Source: Heyndrickxia camelliae (GTDB lineage: Bacteria; Bacillota; Bacilli; Bacillales; Bacillaceae_C). Taken from it: a stretch of DNA of 64,000 bases. Where the stretch lies: NCBI RefSeq assembly GCF_002844575.1, contig NZ_PIQO01000011.1:92001-156000 (forward strand). The letters run 5' to 3'. Position numbers and translations under genes: made by a program. The notes beneath the pieces were generated by a model, which was given only the letters and a program-made list of their open reading frames with translations, was not told the origin of the DNA and made no database searches. Below, piece by piece: positions 25,786-36,792 of the stretch. Every line of letters begins with the position of its first letter. The stretch's first letter is position 1.

Positions 25786-26218
25786 TCTATCTATCTCCTT
25801 TAATATTCGTAATACTTGTTGTTTTCCAGATTATTTTACTCCTTTTTAAGCTTCAATAAAACATCCACCATATAATATAAATTTTAACGACGTGGACCCT
25901 CTTAATAAAAAATGTTGGGGCTAGTTTTAGCATTTTTACTTTAAATTATTTTACTATATTAATAATAAATATGGGTAAGATACATATGATAAAGGAAAAG
26001 GAATTACCTAAAATATTTGTAAATTCCCACTATGCACTGGAAATTTAGAATTAATAGGTGTAGAATGTAATTGTCTGACACCTTAGATTTAAAATTCGAC
26101 ATGAAAGAAGGAGTTGTCTGGCAGAAAAAGGTTTGCAAAGCTTGAAGAAGATTTTCTTCAAAACCAATAAGTCGTCCGTAGTCTTAAGTTTTAGGAAAAA
26201 GGATGAGGGAGTGGTTTT
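25786..26218. other. Long spacer upstream of ytzE with a perfect hairpin
   Basis: About 430 AT-rich bases. Near 26142-26161 is a perfect eight-base inverted repeat TTGAAGAA / TTCTTCAA with a four-base loop. At 26096 TTCGACA matches the Spo0A box (reverse of TGTCGAA). No coding frame and no RNA gene is supported; promoters of pepV (leftward) and ytzE (rightward) must lie here. Confidence 0.45.
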
Positions 26219-26440
26219 TTGAAACCTTCAACGAACAGGATGTTAACCCGAATTAAATCAATCTATGTGTTTATTAAGGAAAATGGTACTGTAACAACAC
26301 AGGAACTTGTCGATGAGTTCGGAATAACTCCACGTACAATTCAAAGAGATTTGAATGTACTTGCTTACAATGACTTAATTAAAAGTCCACACCGTGGAAC
26401 ATGGACAACAACTAAGAAACGAGTAAAATTATCATCTTAA
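26219..26440 (+). CDS. ytzE: YtzE, small DeoR-type HTH regulator
   Basis: 73-residue DNA-binding protein made only of the DeoR-type winged helix: an N-terminal MLTRIKSIYVFIKENG, recognition region TTQELVDEFGITPRTIQRDLNVL and a basic end TTKKRVKLSS. Start TTG 26219 follows a GAGGGAGTGG ribosome site; the in-frame ATG 26240 would delete a well conserved N-terminus. Regulatory target unknown; autoregulation through the hairpin upstream is a guess. Often adjacent to ytfP-ytgP in Bacillus, as it is here at a few kilobases. Confidence 0.87.
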   Translation: MKPSTNRMLTRIKSIYVFIKENGTVTTQELVDEFGITPRTIQRDLNVLAYNDLIKSPHRGTWTTTKKRVKLSS

Positions 26441-26444
26441 TAGA

Positions 26445-26600
26445 AAAACGGAGGCGCCTTATCCAGCAGCATATGGATAGGTGAAATTAGTATTTCAAAT
26501 TTCACCTAGTAAGATTGGAAGAGTAATTTTAATGTTGACTTATCCATTCGGAGGAGACTGAGAATCCACTTGCTGATAGGCGCTGAAGCTGGATAAAGAC
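26445..26600 (+). repeat. Dispersed intergenic repeat, full copy
   Basis: Copy of the repeat family described in the findings: 5' end GGAGGCGCCTT, an internal inverted repeat GGTGAAATT / AATTTCACC, shared core GTTGACTTATC ... GGAGGAGAC, and 3' end TGATAGGCGCTGAAGCTGGA. Lies immediately after ytzE. Confidence 0.75.
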
Positions 26601-26611
26601 AATCACACATA

Positions 26612-26646
26612 ATAAAAGGAGCTGTATTTTAACAGCTCCTTTTGAT
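26612..26646. terminator. Bidirectional terminator at the RsuA-type gene
   Basis: AAAAGGAGCTGT, loop, ACAGCTCCTTTT between ytzE and leftward gene. Confidence 0.85.
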
Positions 26647-26652
26647 TTTTTA

Positions 26653-27378
26653 TTATTTATCCACAATTGGACCATTCTTTAATTGCTCTACTTCCTCTTC
26701 GGTCAGTTCACGATATTCACCAAGCTCTAAATTTTCATCTAGTTGTAATGGTCCCATGGTAATACGCTTTAGATAAATGACCTTTTTTCCAACTGCTTCA
26801 AACATTCTTTTTACCTGGTGGAATTTCCCTTCTGTTATAGTTAATTCTATATCGGAATGATTTCCAGATTTAAGGATTTTCAATTCACCAGGCTTCGTTT
26901 CATATCCATCGTCTAAAATTACACCTTTATGAAAAGCCTCAACATCTGATTCCGTCACCATGCCATTTATTACTGCAAAATAGGTCTTAGGAACATGCTT
27001 CTTTGGAGATAAAAGCTTATGTGCCAACCCTCCATCATTTGTAATTAGGAGAAGTCCTTCCGTATCCTTATCAAGTCTTCCGACAGGAAAAGGGTTTAAA
27101 ACCGCATCCTCTATATCCAATAGATCAATAACGGTTTTATCATGATAATCCTCTGTTGCTGAAATTACTCCCTGTGGTTTATTCATCATTAAATAAATAA
27201 ACTGTTTATAGTTAACCGACTCTCCGTAAATCGTAATAATATCTACAGTTGGATTGACTTGAATTTTACCATCCTTTGCAATTACTTGGTTAACTTTTAC
27301 AACACCATCTTTTAAAATTTTTTTCACATCTTTTCGACTGCCATATCCGACATTTGCTAGTAATTTATCCAGTCTCAT
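26653..27378 (-). CDS. RsuA-family ribosomal small subunit pseudouridine synthase (YtzG-like)
   Basis: S4 domain (residues 1-60, MRLDKLLANVGYGSRKDVKK) plus pseudouridine synthase catalytic domain with FIYLMMNKPQGV and the catalytic aspartate in PVGRLDKDTEGLLL. Motif TEGKFHQVKRMFEAVG closes the core. 241 residues from ATG 27378, six bases from AAGGAG; the ATG at 27396 has the ribosome site overlapping its reading frame. Probably modifies 16S rRNA (RsuA type); exact target uncertain. It is 274 bases from ytzE, convergent. Confidence 0.9.
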   Translation of the reverse strand: MRLDKLLANVGYGSRKDVKKILKDGVVKVNQVIAKDGKIQVNPTVDIITIYGESVNYKQFIYLMMNKPQGVISATEDYHDKTVIDLLDIEDAVLNPFPVGRLDKDTEGLLLITNDGGLAHKLLSPKKHVPKTYFAVINGMVTESDVEAFHKGVILDDGYETKPGELKILKSGNHSDIELTITEGKFHQVKRMFEAVGKKVIYLKRITMGPLQLDENLELGEYRELTEEEVEQLKNGPIVDK

Positions 27379-27786
27379 TCCATACTCCTTTTTCATTATG
27401 CCTGTTTATGTATAAATTGTTGTTTTCCTAATTTATTATAAGTCCTAAATCAGACCTGGCTTCAGTGCATCTTTTCTAAAAAGAATTATTCTTAAGATGC
27501 ATGAAGTAGTTAAAAAGATATTTTTTTACATGAGCAACAAATGATTAAGAAAAGATCCGTATTCATATGAATATTTATATCTATTTAGGCAGCTACCCAT
27601 ACCTAAAACGTATGCCTACATAGGCTATAAGGGAATGGCAAGAAGAGTTTTTAGTTGTTTTCTACAGGGTAATGAAATAGAAAGTAGATACAATCGAAAA
27701 ATCGCACTCCATTTTTTCATATTCCTACTTATTGAATACGACTAATAATCGAATTGCTTTAAATATCATGATGAGGTGAAACAATA
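27379..27786. other. Spacer with no recognisable element
   Basis: About 400 AT-rich bases between the pseudouridine synthase (leftward) and the coiled-coil gene (rightward). GAGGTGAAACAATA at the right edge is the ribosome site of the latter. I see no hairpin, riboswitch or small frame. Confidence 0.35.
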
Positions 27787-28032
27787 ATGGATTATAGACA
27801 ACAAATGTATCCCCAAATGCCTGGCCAACAATATAGCAACTTCCCGCCATCTATGCAGCATCAAGGCGGTAGCCACATGCCTTCCCAAGGTTATCCCCAT
27901 CAGGGTGGTGGTCAAAGTAATTTAGAAAGACGATTGGAACGCATAGAAAGACAAGTGGAACGTATGAATCGTCGTGTCACACAAATTGAACGCCAAATAC
28001 AATATTGGGGACAAATGGGCGGACATCACTAG
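27787..28032 (+). CDS. Gln/Gly/Pro-rich small protein with C-terminal coiled coil
   Basis: 81 residues; family not recognised. The N-terminal half is low complexity (MDYRQQMYPQMPGQQYSN, QHQGGSHMPSQGYPHQGGG) and looks disordered; the second half is a predicted coiled coil of heptads (LERRLERIERQVERMNRRV) and ends in WGQMGGHH. Such composition is seen in spore coat and crust-associated proteins, but this is only suggestive. GAGGTGAAACAATA precedes ATG 27787, and a repeat copy plus terminator follow. It is monocistronic. Confidence 0.75.
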   Translation: MDYRQQMYPQMPGQQYSNFPPSMQHQGGSHMPSQGYPHQGGGQSNLERRLERIERQVERMNRRVTQIERQIQYWGQMGGHH

Positions 28033-28080
28033 AAAAACAAAAGCGCCTTGCTCATCGGTTAAAGGGGCTGGAAGTAAATA
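28033..28080 (+). repeat. Short internally deleted copy of the dispersed repeat
   Basis: AAAAGCGCCTTGCTCATCGG joined directly to GGGGCTGGAAGTA. It holds both ends of the family and no middle part. Confidence 0.5.
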
Positions 28081-28093
28081 AGTAGATTATATT

Positions 28094-28120
28094 AGAGGTC
28101 AACGTTTTCGTTGACCTCTT
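28094..28120. terminator. Bidirectional terminator before ytgP
   Basis: AGAGGTCAACG, TTTT loop, CGTTGACCTCTTT. Confidence 0.88.
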
Positions 28121-28126
28121 TCCCAT

Positions 28127-29746
28127 TTAACCTATATGAAGCCTTCTCTTTATTCCTTGCAGCCTTTGACCAAATAATTTATCAGCAAGACCAGATCTTA
28201 ATCCTATATAGCCATATACAATTGCCCCAATTCCTCCACAAATTATGACAATAACTAATGACTCCCATTTAGAAGCCGGTGATAAAAATAGAGTGGTGAT
28301 TTTGTAAAACGCAAACACAACCGCAACCATAATGGCATTCATAACTAAAATTAGTATGCTCCTCCGAATTACTGTTTTGAAAGGATAGTTTGCGAAAATC
28401 TTAATGACAATTAAATTAATGATGATTGAAACAGAATATCCTAAAGCTGTGGCATATACTGCTCCATCTGTTTCAAATAACTTAATCAATGGAATATTAA
28501 AGGTTAGCTTAAATAACAAACCAGTTAACAAACTTAATATCGTAAATCTTTGCTCATTTATCCCTTGCAGTATAGCTGCGGTTACAGAATACAAGGCGAA
28601 AAGAATTGCAACTGGAGCATAATGTCCAAGAACATCCGCCCCTAATTTGCTATGCTGATAAAACACTGTAAAAATAGGATCAGCAAGCAAGGATAATCCA
28701 AGTGCAGCAGGAACGGTTAGGAATAACAGTATTTGAAAGGTTTGATCTACTTGACGAATCATCGATCCTCGATTTCCCTTAGCAAAGGATTCTGTTATAA
28801 GTGGAACAAGTGTTAGGGAAAAGGAAGTCGCGAGCGATACAGGTATAATAACAAGCTTATGAGAATCGAAATTAAGAATCCCAATAGCCTCTAGTGCTTC
28901 CTTTCCCTTATTGATAGCTGCCATCCCCCTTGTGAAGGTTAATTGGTCCACATATTGAAAAAGGGAATTAGCTACACCTACAAATACGAATGGCAAAGCA
29001 TATATAAAGATTTCCTTATACATTTCTTTAAGCGATACGTTCAAGGTGCCTTTATCATGTTCCAGCAATTCATCAAAATGATGTTTTCTTTTTTTCCAAT
29101 ACCAAAATAATATAATTAAGCTTGCGATTCCTCCTACAAATGCTGCAAAAGTGGCAACACTAATAGCAGTAACCATACTACCTTTAAATACATGTAATAC
29201 TAAAAACGCCCCAACTAAAAGGAACAAGATTCTTATAATTTGCTCAATCACTTGTGACACTGCAGAAGGTCCCATAGATTGATGTCCTTGAAAATATCCA
29301 CGAATTAAGCTCATGACTGGAATAATTATTAGAGCGAAGCTTACTGCCCTAATGATAGTCGTTACATTACCTACGGAATACTTTGTTGACTCTACTCCTG
29401 ACATACTTAATTCCGCAAAGGTCGGTGCAAAAATATACATCATTAAAAAACAGACAATCCCGGTCATCAGCATTAGGATGATTCCGGATTTAAAAAGCTT
29501 TCTGCCTACTGCGTACTCCTCTAATGCATTATATTTTGCGATATATTTTGAAACAGCCAGCGGAACCCCAGCTGTTGCGATACTTATAAATAATGTATAT
29601 GGAACATATCCAAATTGGTAAAGAGCTTCCGGCTCCGATCCTCCAATGATAGCGTGAAATGGGATAACATAAAATAACCCGATAAATTTGGAAATAAATG
29701 TTCCTAACGTTAAAATAAATGTACCACGGATAAGTTTAGAAGACAT
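28127..29746 (-). CDS. ytgP: Lipid II flippase YtgP (MurJ of Bacillus, MOP superfamily)
   Basis: 539-residue polytopic membrane protein of the MVF/MOP (Wzx-like) family, about 14 transmembrane helices. The B. subtilis YtgP is the MurJ-type flippase that moves lipid II across the membrane. Sequence signs: the first helix LIRGTFILTLGTFISKFIGLFY, cytoplasmic loop RGYFQGHQSMGPSAVSQVIEQ with conserved Arg/Gln residues, and later GINEQRFTIL. Start ATG 29746 follows AGGGATTTT. It diverges from ytfP; their promoters lie in the short spacer. Redundancy with Amj cannot be judged. Confidence 0.92.
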   Translation of the reverse strand: MSSKLIRGTFILTLGTFISKFIGLFYVIPFHAIIGGSEPEALYQFGYVPYTLFISIATAGVPLAVSKYIAKYNALEEYAVGRKLFKSGIILMLMTGIVCFLMMYIFAPTFAELSMSGVESTKYSVGNVTTIIRAVSFALIIIPVMSLIRGYFQGHQSMGPSAVSQVIEQIIRILFLLVGAFLVLHVFKGSMVTAISVATFAAFVGGIASLIILFWYWKKRKHHFDELLEHDKGTLNVSLKEMYKEIFIYALPFVFVGVANSLFQYVDQLTFTRGMAAINKGKEALEAIGILNFDSHKLVIIPVSLATSFSLTLVPLITESFAKGNRGSMIRQVDQTFQILLFLTVPAALGLSLLADPIFTVFYQHSKLGADVLGHYAPVAILFALYSVTAAILQGINEQRFTILSLLTGLLFKLTFNIPLIKLFETDGAVYATALGYSVSIIINLIVIKIFANYPFKTVIRRSILILVMNAIMVAVVFAFYKITTLFLSPASKWESLVIVIICGGIGAIVYGYIGLRSGLADKLFGQRLQGIKRRLHIG

Positions 29747-29788
29747 AAAATCCCTACTTTAATCATGATTCAAAAACAATATAAATTC

Positions 29789-29827
29789 ACTAATTAGTAG
29801 TGTACAACTAACTTTGTCAATTGACAA
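29789..29827. promoter_or_regulatory. Divergent promoters sharing a palindromic -35
   Basis: The perfect palindrome TTGTCAATTGACAA (29814-29827) supplies a TTGACA on each strand. Leftward it faces ytgP with a candidate -10 in the neighbouring palindrome ACTAATTAGT (29789-29798); rightward it faces ytfP. The spacings and -10s are approximate. Confidence 0.5.
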
Positions 29828-29937
29828 TTTATTCGAAAAATCTTTTTATTCCTATAGATAAGTTCGCAGTAAATCTTGCTTAAATAAATTATCCATACTA
29901 AAATGAATGGAATGTAAAAGAAAAAGGTGTTGAAGCT

Positions 29938-31209
29938 ATGAAATACGATGTCATTGTGGTGGGGGGAGGCCCATCCGGATTAATGGCTGCGATAGCAGCA
30001 GGGGAAAGTGGCGCAAAAGTATTATTAATAGACAAAGGTGACAAGCTCGGAAGAAAGCTTGCCATTTCAGGCGGCGGCAGATGCAATGTCACTAATCGTC
30101 TGCCGATTGATGAGATTGTAAAGCATATCCCGGGAAATGGACGTTTTTTATATAGTGCCTTTTCGATTTTTAATAATGAAGATATCATTCAGTTTTTTGA
30201 AAATCTCGGAATTAAGCTAAAGGAAGAAGACCATGGAAGAATGTTTCCTGTGACAAATAAAGCACAATCTGTTGTTGATGCTCTTTTAAGAAGGCTATCG
30301 GAATTGAATGTCACCATCAAAACAAATACTCCTGTCAAAGAGATTATGTATAATAATCAACAAGCATCAGGGGTAGAGCTTGAAAACGATGAAATAATTG
30401 ATAGTAGTGCTGTGGTGGTCGCTGTTGGCGGAAAGTCGGTACCACAAACCGGTTCTACCGGAGACGGATTTCCATGGGCGGAAAAAGCCGGGCACACCAT
30501 ATCGGAGCTTTTTCCTACAGAAGTGCCTGTAACATCCGATGAACCATTTATAAAAGAAAAAACGTTACAAGGATTATCGCTTCGTGAAGTCGCTGTTAGT
30601 GTTTTGAATCCAAAAGGAAAACCAATTATCACCCATAAAATGGACATGATATTCACTCACTTTGGCATTTCCGGTCCGGCAGTCTTAAGATGTAGTCAAT
30701 TTGTTGTAAAAGCAATGAAAAAATGGAACTTAAAGAGGGTAACAATGAGTATTGATGCTATACCTGATTATAACGAAGAGCAGTTGTTCCAACATATTGT
30801 AAAGCTACTAAAAGATGAACCAAAAAAGGCAGTAAAAAATGGGTTGAAAGGTCTTTTACCGGAACGATATTTATTATTCTTACTGGACTTGAGTGGAATT
30901 GATGAAAATATGCAAGCTTCTAATGTTTCAATGGAAAATATCCGTTCTTTTACTAAACTATGTAAACAATTTCAATTCAACGTAAACGGGACACTCCCAT
31001 TGGAAAAAGCTTTTGTTACGGGTGGCGGTGTCTCCATCAAGGAAATTGAACCAAAAACAATGGCATCTAAATTAATGCCCGGTCTATACTTTTGTGGAGA
31101 AGTCTTAGACATATATGGTTATACAGGAGGCTATAATATTACATCCGCTCTTGTAACAGGAAGGTTGGCAGGTTCAAATGCTGCTGAATATTCTTCAAAC
31201 TGCCATTAA
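29938..31209 (+). CDS. ytfP: YtfP, HI0933-family flavoprotein
   Basis: FAD-dependent oxidoreductase of the HI0933/BaiN family; physiological reaction not established. The N-terminal dinucleotide motif [20 protein letters not shown] with the acidic residue after it ([19 protein letters not shown]) is complete, as are RCNVTN, the QTGSTGDGF segment and C-terminal [17 protein letters not shown]. 423 residues, cytosolic. AAAAGGTG lies ten bases before ATG 29938. A strong terminator follows. Confidence 0.92.
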   Translation: MKYDVIVVGGGPSGLMAAIAAGESGAKVLLIDKGDKLGRKLAISGGGRCNVTNRLPIDEIVKHIPGNGRFLYSAFSIFNNEDIIQFFENLGIKLKEEDHGRMFPVTNKAQSVVDALLRRLSELNVTIKTNTPVKEIMYNNQQASGVELENDEIIDSSAVVVAVGGKSVPQTGSTGDGFPWAEKAGHTISELFPTEVPVTSDEPFIKEKTLQGLSLREVAVSVLNPKGKPIITHKMDMIFTHFGISGPAVLRCSQFVVKAMKKWNLKRVTMSIDAIPDYNEEQLFQHIVKLLKDEPKKAVKNGLKGLLPERYLLFLLDLSGIDENMQASNVSMENIRSFTKLCKQFQFNVNGTLPLEKAFVTGGGVSIKEIEPKTMASKLMPGLYFCGEVLDIYGYTGGYNITSALVTGRLAGSNAAEYSSNCH

Positions 31210-31219
31210 TTCACTATTC

Positions 31220-31251
31220 ACGCATGGATAAAAAATCCATGCGTGTTTTTA
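31220..31251 (+). terminator. ytfP terminator
   Basis: CACGCATGGAT, AAAAA, ATCCATGCGTG, TTTTT; eleven perfect pairs. Confidence 0.92.
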
Positions 31252-31444
31252 ATGGACACTAAATCTTTTATTCCCTAAAATATGATATTTTAGAGGAATT
31301 CAGGTAAATCATTCTGTTATTTTCCCAATATTATTCTGAACTTAACCTCTTTGGACAAAATAACAGAACGTGTGTCCGTCATTATTAAAACCTAAAAAGT
31401 TGATCACTTTGCTTTTACCAGCGGATAATGGATAGTGTCTCTAC

Positions 31445-31627
31445 TTATTTTTTATATAAAATCATCGCACTAAAACAATAAATTTGTTCATCATCATCTT
31501 CTGGCATAACAGCCACATGATACTTAATATCCAACAGCTTATTATCATCAATGTTTTTTAAAAATTGATTCACATCTTCCTCTAAATCCTTTTCATGTTC
31601 ATAATCAAATACTTTTACTTGAATCAT
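31445..31627 (-). CDS. cse60: Sporulation protein Cse60-like
   Basis: 60-residue acidic protein matching the Cse60 family, which in B. subtilis is made in the mother cell under sigma-E; function unknown. Features: MIQVKVFDYEHEKDLEEDVN, LLDIKYHVAV and the closing YCFSAMILYKK. Start ATG 31627 follows AGGAGGGAGACAA; a longer in-frame start at 31660 has no ribosome site. The spacing suggests a mother-cell promoter upstream, but I could not fix a convincing sigma-E -10. Confidence 0.87.
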   Translation of the reverse strand: MIQVKVFDYEHEKDLEEDVNQFLKNIDDNKLLDIKYHVAVMPEDDDEQIYCFSAMILYKK

Positions 31628-31720
31628 TTGTCTCCCTCCTCTTGTTTTTATTACTATCATTGACGGAAAATGTAATCTTTAAAACATTCCGATAAATAAA
31701 AAACAATTATATAGAAGTAA

Positions 31721-31758
31721 TCAAAAAAAATAACAGTCACTTAATAGTGCTGTCATTT
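31721..31758 (-). terminator. ytwF terminator
   Basis: Leftward ACAGCACT, ATTA, AGTGACTGT (one bulge), then a run of T. About 40 bases after the ytwF stop. Confidence 0.7.
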
Positions 31759-31795
31759 TATTACAAAGATTTGTTTAATTATTAATTGCATTCAT

Positions 31796-32116
31796 TTATC
31801 TTTTTGGTTTTGTTTCCCCAGTCCAATGTGACATTCCGCCAGTCATATTAATTACATGATATCCTTGGTCTTGAAGAAATTCACATACTTTCATGCTTCG
31901 TCCTCCTGCATGGCAAGTGATGATATATTCTTCGTTTTTATCTAATTTATTAAGAGAATCAGGGATATCTCCCATTCGTATATGTACCGCTTCAGGAATC
32001 ATTCCTTCTGCTACCTCATCATCTTCACGAACATCAATGATATTTAATGTCTCATCATTTTTTAATTTTTGTTCTACTTCTTCCGGTGTAATTTGTTTTA
32101 TTTCCAATTCTGTCAT
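31796..32116 (-). CDS. ytwF: Rhodanese-like domain protein YtwF
   Basis: Single-domain rhodanese (sulfurtransferase) of 106 residues with active-site loop ITCHAGGRSMK holding the catalytic cysteine, preceded by IDVREDDEVAEGMIPEAVHI and followed by GGMSHWTGE. AAAGGA abuts ATG 32116, unusually close; TTG 32107 (nine bases away) could be the true start, giving MEIKQITPEE. It stands alone between cse60 and leuS. Physiological acceptor unknown. Confidence 0.9.
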   Translation of the reverse strand: MTELEIKQITPEEVEQKLKNDETLNIIDVREDDEVAEGMIPEAVHIRMGDIPDSLNKLDKNEEYIITCHAGGRSMKVCEFLQDQGYHVINMTGGMSHWTGETKPKR

Positions 32117-32169
32117 TCCTTTCGTATTTTCATCTTTTTGATTATATCAAATACACCTATACAAAACCA

Positions 32170-32199
32170 AAGAAAGGGGAATGAAAAACCCCCTTTCTC
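32170..32199 (-). terminator. leuS terminator
   Basis: Leftward AGAAAGGGGG, loop, CCCCTTTCTTT directly after the leuS stop. Confidence 0.85.
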
Positions 32200-32200
32200 C

Positions 32201-34615
<2,415 letters not shown>

Positions 34616-34644
34616 GAAATTGCCTCCTTATGTTACTATTAAAA

Positions 34645-34910
34645 CAAAAAACCTCTCATCCCTGTCAAAACAGGGACGAGAGGTTAGATATTTACTCCCG
34701 CGGTACCACCCAAATTAGTGCACGCACTCGCTTCATTCATCCTTAACGCGGAATACGGCAAAGATTACTTAGGTACCCCCGTTCACCATTGCAACTAATA
34801 GGCGAGTTCATGATGGATCTGATTGGCTTGCACCAACCGCCAATTCTCTATTTCAGATGGACATCATTACTATTCCTACTTCAAACGTTTCATTATGGAT
34901 TAAATTATTA
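34645..34910 (-). promoter_or_regulatory. T-box leader of leuS
   Basis: Leftward leader with the T-box sequence GGGTGGTACCGCGGGA (34711-34696), which pairs with uncharged tRNA, and the terminator AACCTCTCGTCCCTG / CAGGGATGAGAGGTT followed by TTTTTT (34685-34645). A CTC leucine codon at 34806-34804, in a GAACTCGCC context, is the likely specifier. Shortage of charged tRNA-Leu should allow read-through into leuS. Confidence 0.93.
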
Positions 34911-34913
34911 ACC

Positions 34914-34942
34914 ATTTTAGCCAATTTTAGTCCTTGTTGCAA
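34914..34942 (-). promoter_or_regulatory. Sigma-A promoter of the leuS leader
   Basis: Leftward TTGCAA (34942-34937), 17-base spacer, TAAAAT (34919-34914). Confidence 0.75.
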
Positions 34943-34958
34943 GCCTTTTTTTCCATTG

Positions 34959-36149
34959 TTACATACTTAAGGTTTGTTCCCGTTTAGAAGTGGACTTTAA
35001 TGGCTTATCATAAAATAGCGATAACCCAATCGACAATATGAATAATACGATGAGTGAGATAAATAAAATGGACATTCCGTATAAGTCTACCACTATACCG
35101 CCAACTAATGGCCCGACCATGCGACCACCCGTTGCTGTACTATTGACAATCCCTTGAAAAAGCCCCTCTTTGCCTTTTGGCGAAAGTTGACTTGCAATCG
35201 TTGGAATTGCTGGCCACACAAGCATTTCTCCTAGTGTAAGAATAACCATGGCAGCAACAAAAGCACTTAAGCTATGTGCGACACTCACGACTCCAAACGA
35301 AACGATAAAAATAATAATTCCTAAAATGATTTGACCTTTTAAACTTGCACAAAACTTCTTTATAATCGGAGCAACAATCGGTTGCCCAAGTACGATTAGA
35401 GCACCGTTAATGGTCCAAAGCAATCCGTATTGTCTCAAGGTTATTCCTATTTCTTGTGTATAGCTTGAAATAGTTGCCTGCCATTGTACATATCCAACCC
35501 AACAAAGTAAATAAGCCGAACATAAAATAACTAATGCTTTGAAAATTTGCTTATTTCTTATAGATCCATGCTCTTGTATAATAGATGTCTGCTTAGCTGG
35601 TTGGACAGACAATTTTTTATATCCAAAAAATGCTATAAAGAAAAAGATAATAAACATCCATAAATTAGCTAAAAAGATATAGTTAAAGGATAATGATGCA
35701 ACAACTCCACCTAAGGCAGAACCAACTGCTACACCTACGTTCTGTGCCACATAGATAGCATTAAAAGCCCGCCTTCCGCCTTCTTTCCAGACGGAGCCTG
35801 CCATTGCAAATACACAAGGAAAAATGATTCCAGAACCAAATCCTGTTAAAGTTAGGAAAATAACATAATTTGGCCAATCATGCCAAATAGTGAGACCAAG
35901 TGCTGCTAAAATAGTCAGGATAATACCAAATATAATGGTTCGGTATCCTCCTAGTTTATCAAAAAGTGTTCCCCCGAGTAGATTACCTATAACACTTGCA
36001 GCCGAATTTAACATTAAAACAATTCCTGCAATAGATAATGACTTACCGAGGTGATCATGGATGTAAATAGTGTTTAATGGCCATAAAAAAGAAGAGCCAG
36101 TTGTATTCACCATCATCCCGATAACTAAAAGCCACAAGGATTTAGGCAT
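34959..36149 (-). CDS. MFS transporter (YttB-like)
   Basis: 12-helix major facilitator, 396 residues, drug-efflux type layout. Motif A after helix 2 is GGTLFDKLGGYRT and there is a GxxxG-rich helix GFGSGIIFPCVF. The central loop near residue 195 contains KQTSIIQEHGSIRN. It sits upstream of leuS, as yttB does in B. subtilis. AAGGGAGCG precedes ATG 36149. Substrate unknown. No dedicated terminator is seen; transcription could enter the leuS leader. Confidence 0.82.
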   Translation of the reverse strand: MPKSLWLLVIGMMVNTTGSSFLWPLNTIYIHDHLGKSLSIAGIVLMLNSAASVIGNLLGGTLFDKLGGYRTIIFGIILTILAALGLTIWHDWPNYVIFLTLTGFGSGIIFPCVFAMAGSVWKEGGRRAFNAIYVAQNVGVAVGSALGGVVASLSFNYIFLANLWMFIIFFFIAFFGYKKLSVQPAKQTSIIQEHGSIRNKQIFKALVILCSAYLLCWVGYVQWQATISSYTQEIGITLRQYGLLWTINGALIVLGQPIVAPIIKKFCASLKGQIILGIIIFIVSFGVVSVAHSLSAFVAAMVILTLGEMLVWPAIPTIASQLSPKGKEGLFQGIVNSTATGGRMVGPLVGGIVVDLYGMSILFISLIVLFILSIGLSLFYDKPLKSTSKREQTLSM

Positions 36150-36249
36150 GAGAAACGCTCCCTTCCCCCAATATATATTTTATACCATTCCTCATTGTAT
36201 TCTTTTTAAATTAGAGCGACAAGGGGTAAAAGAGATAACTATGTATTCA

Positions 36250-36281
36250 GAAAAAAGGAGTGTACAATACACTCCTTTTTC
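36250..36281 (-). terminator. Terminator of the 56-aa gene
   Basis: AAAAAGGAGTGTA, loop of four, TACACTCCTTTTT. The only gene upstream of it on the minus strand is the one ending at 36320. Confidence 0.8.
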
Positions 36282-36319
36282 TACCTGCAGCGCTTATCGT
36301 ATCGCTCTTTATTTTCTTA

Positions 36320-36490
36320 TTAATCGGGGTTTTCGATATGCTGCTTAGAACGGACCGGCTGGCTTTTTTTAGAATTAGATTTCTTTAACTGTTTTACAGG
36401 GTCATATTCCCTGCCAAGTTCCATATCCTCGTTATTTATACCATTACGTGTCTTTTGCTCAGGATTATTCTGCTTCGATCTTTTTTTCAT
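36320..36490 (-). CDS. Small basic protein, 56 aa, family not recognised
   Basis: MKKRSKQNNPEQKTRNGINN and so on, very hydrophilic, Lys/Asn/Gln-rich with a motif MELGREYDPVKQLKK and no hydrophobic core, hence probably disordered or nucleic-acid binding. Start ATG 36490 has GGAGGAAATC upstream; an in-frame start at 36505 has none. It lies 26 bases from the ytzC stop in the same direction and ends at a clean terminator, so it is a real gene. No family match comes to mind; composition recalls small acid-soluble spore-type proteins but without their motifs. Confidence 0.68.
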   Translation of the reverse strand: MKKRSKQNNPEQKTRNGINNEDMELGREYDPVKQLKKSNSKKSQPVRSKQHIENPD

Positions 36491-36516
36491 GATTTCCTCC
36501 AGCATGAAATATTGGT

Positions 36517-36792
36517 TTATATTGGTCTGTCATGATTAAGAAGGATCATTTGGTTTTGTAATGCCTGCAGTTGCAGTCTTTTTCGATGTAAAATTTCTCG
36601 TTGCTGAGAATTAGAGCTATTTGCTAATTGACACACCTCGTTATAAGATGCTTCTAGTTGCTGAAGTGCGTTTGTGTAATCTAAATCATGATAATGCTCT
36701 TGGCGGAGCCCTTCTGTATATTGTTCTTGAGCTTGCTCAATAGCGTTATCACACCTTTGGAGGCATTCGTCAATTGATTGTCTAGTGGCCAC
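36517..36792 (-). CDS. ytzC: YtzC, DUF2524 family protein
   Basis: 91-residue helical protein of the DUF2524 (YtzC) family found across Bacillaceae, function unknown. Recognised by MATRQSIDECLQRCDNAIEQA, the acidic-aromatic EHYHDLDYTNA and the closing MILLNHDRPI. The start is GTG 36792, eight bases after GGAGAGG. Followed 26 bases later by the small basic gene, probably one transcript. Confidence 0.85.
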   Translation of the reverse strand: MATRQSIDECLQRCDNAIEQAQEQYTEGLRQEHYHDLDYTNALQQLEASYNEVCQLANSSNSQQREILHRKRLQLQALQNQMILLNHDRPI

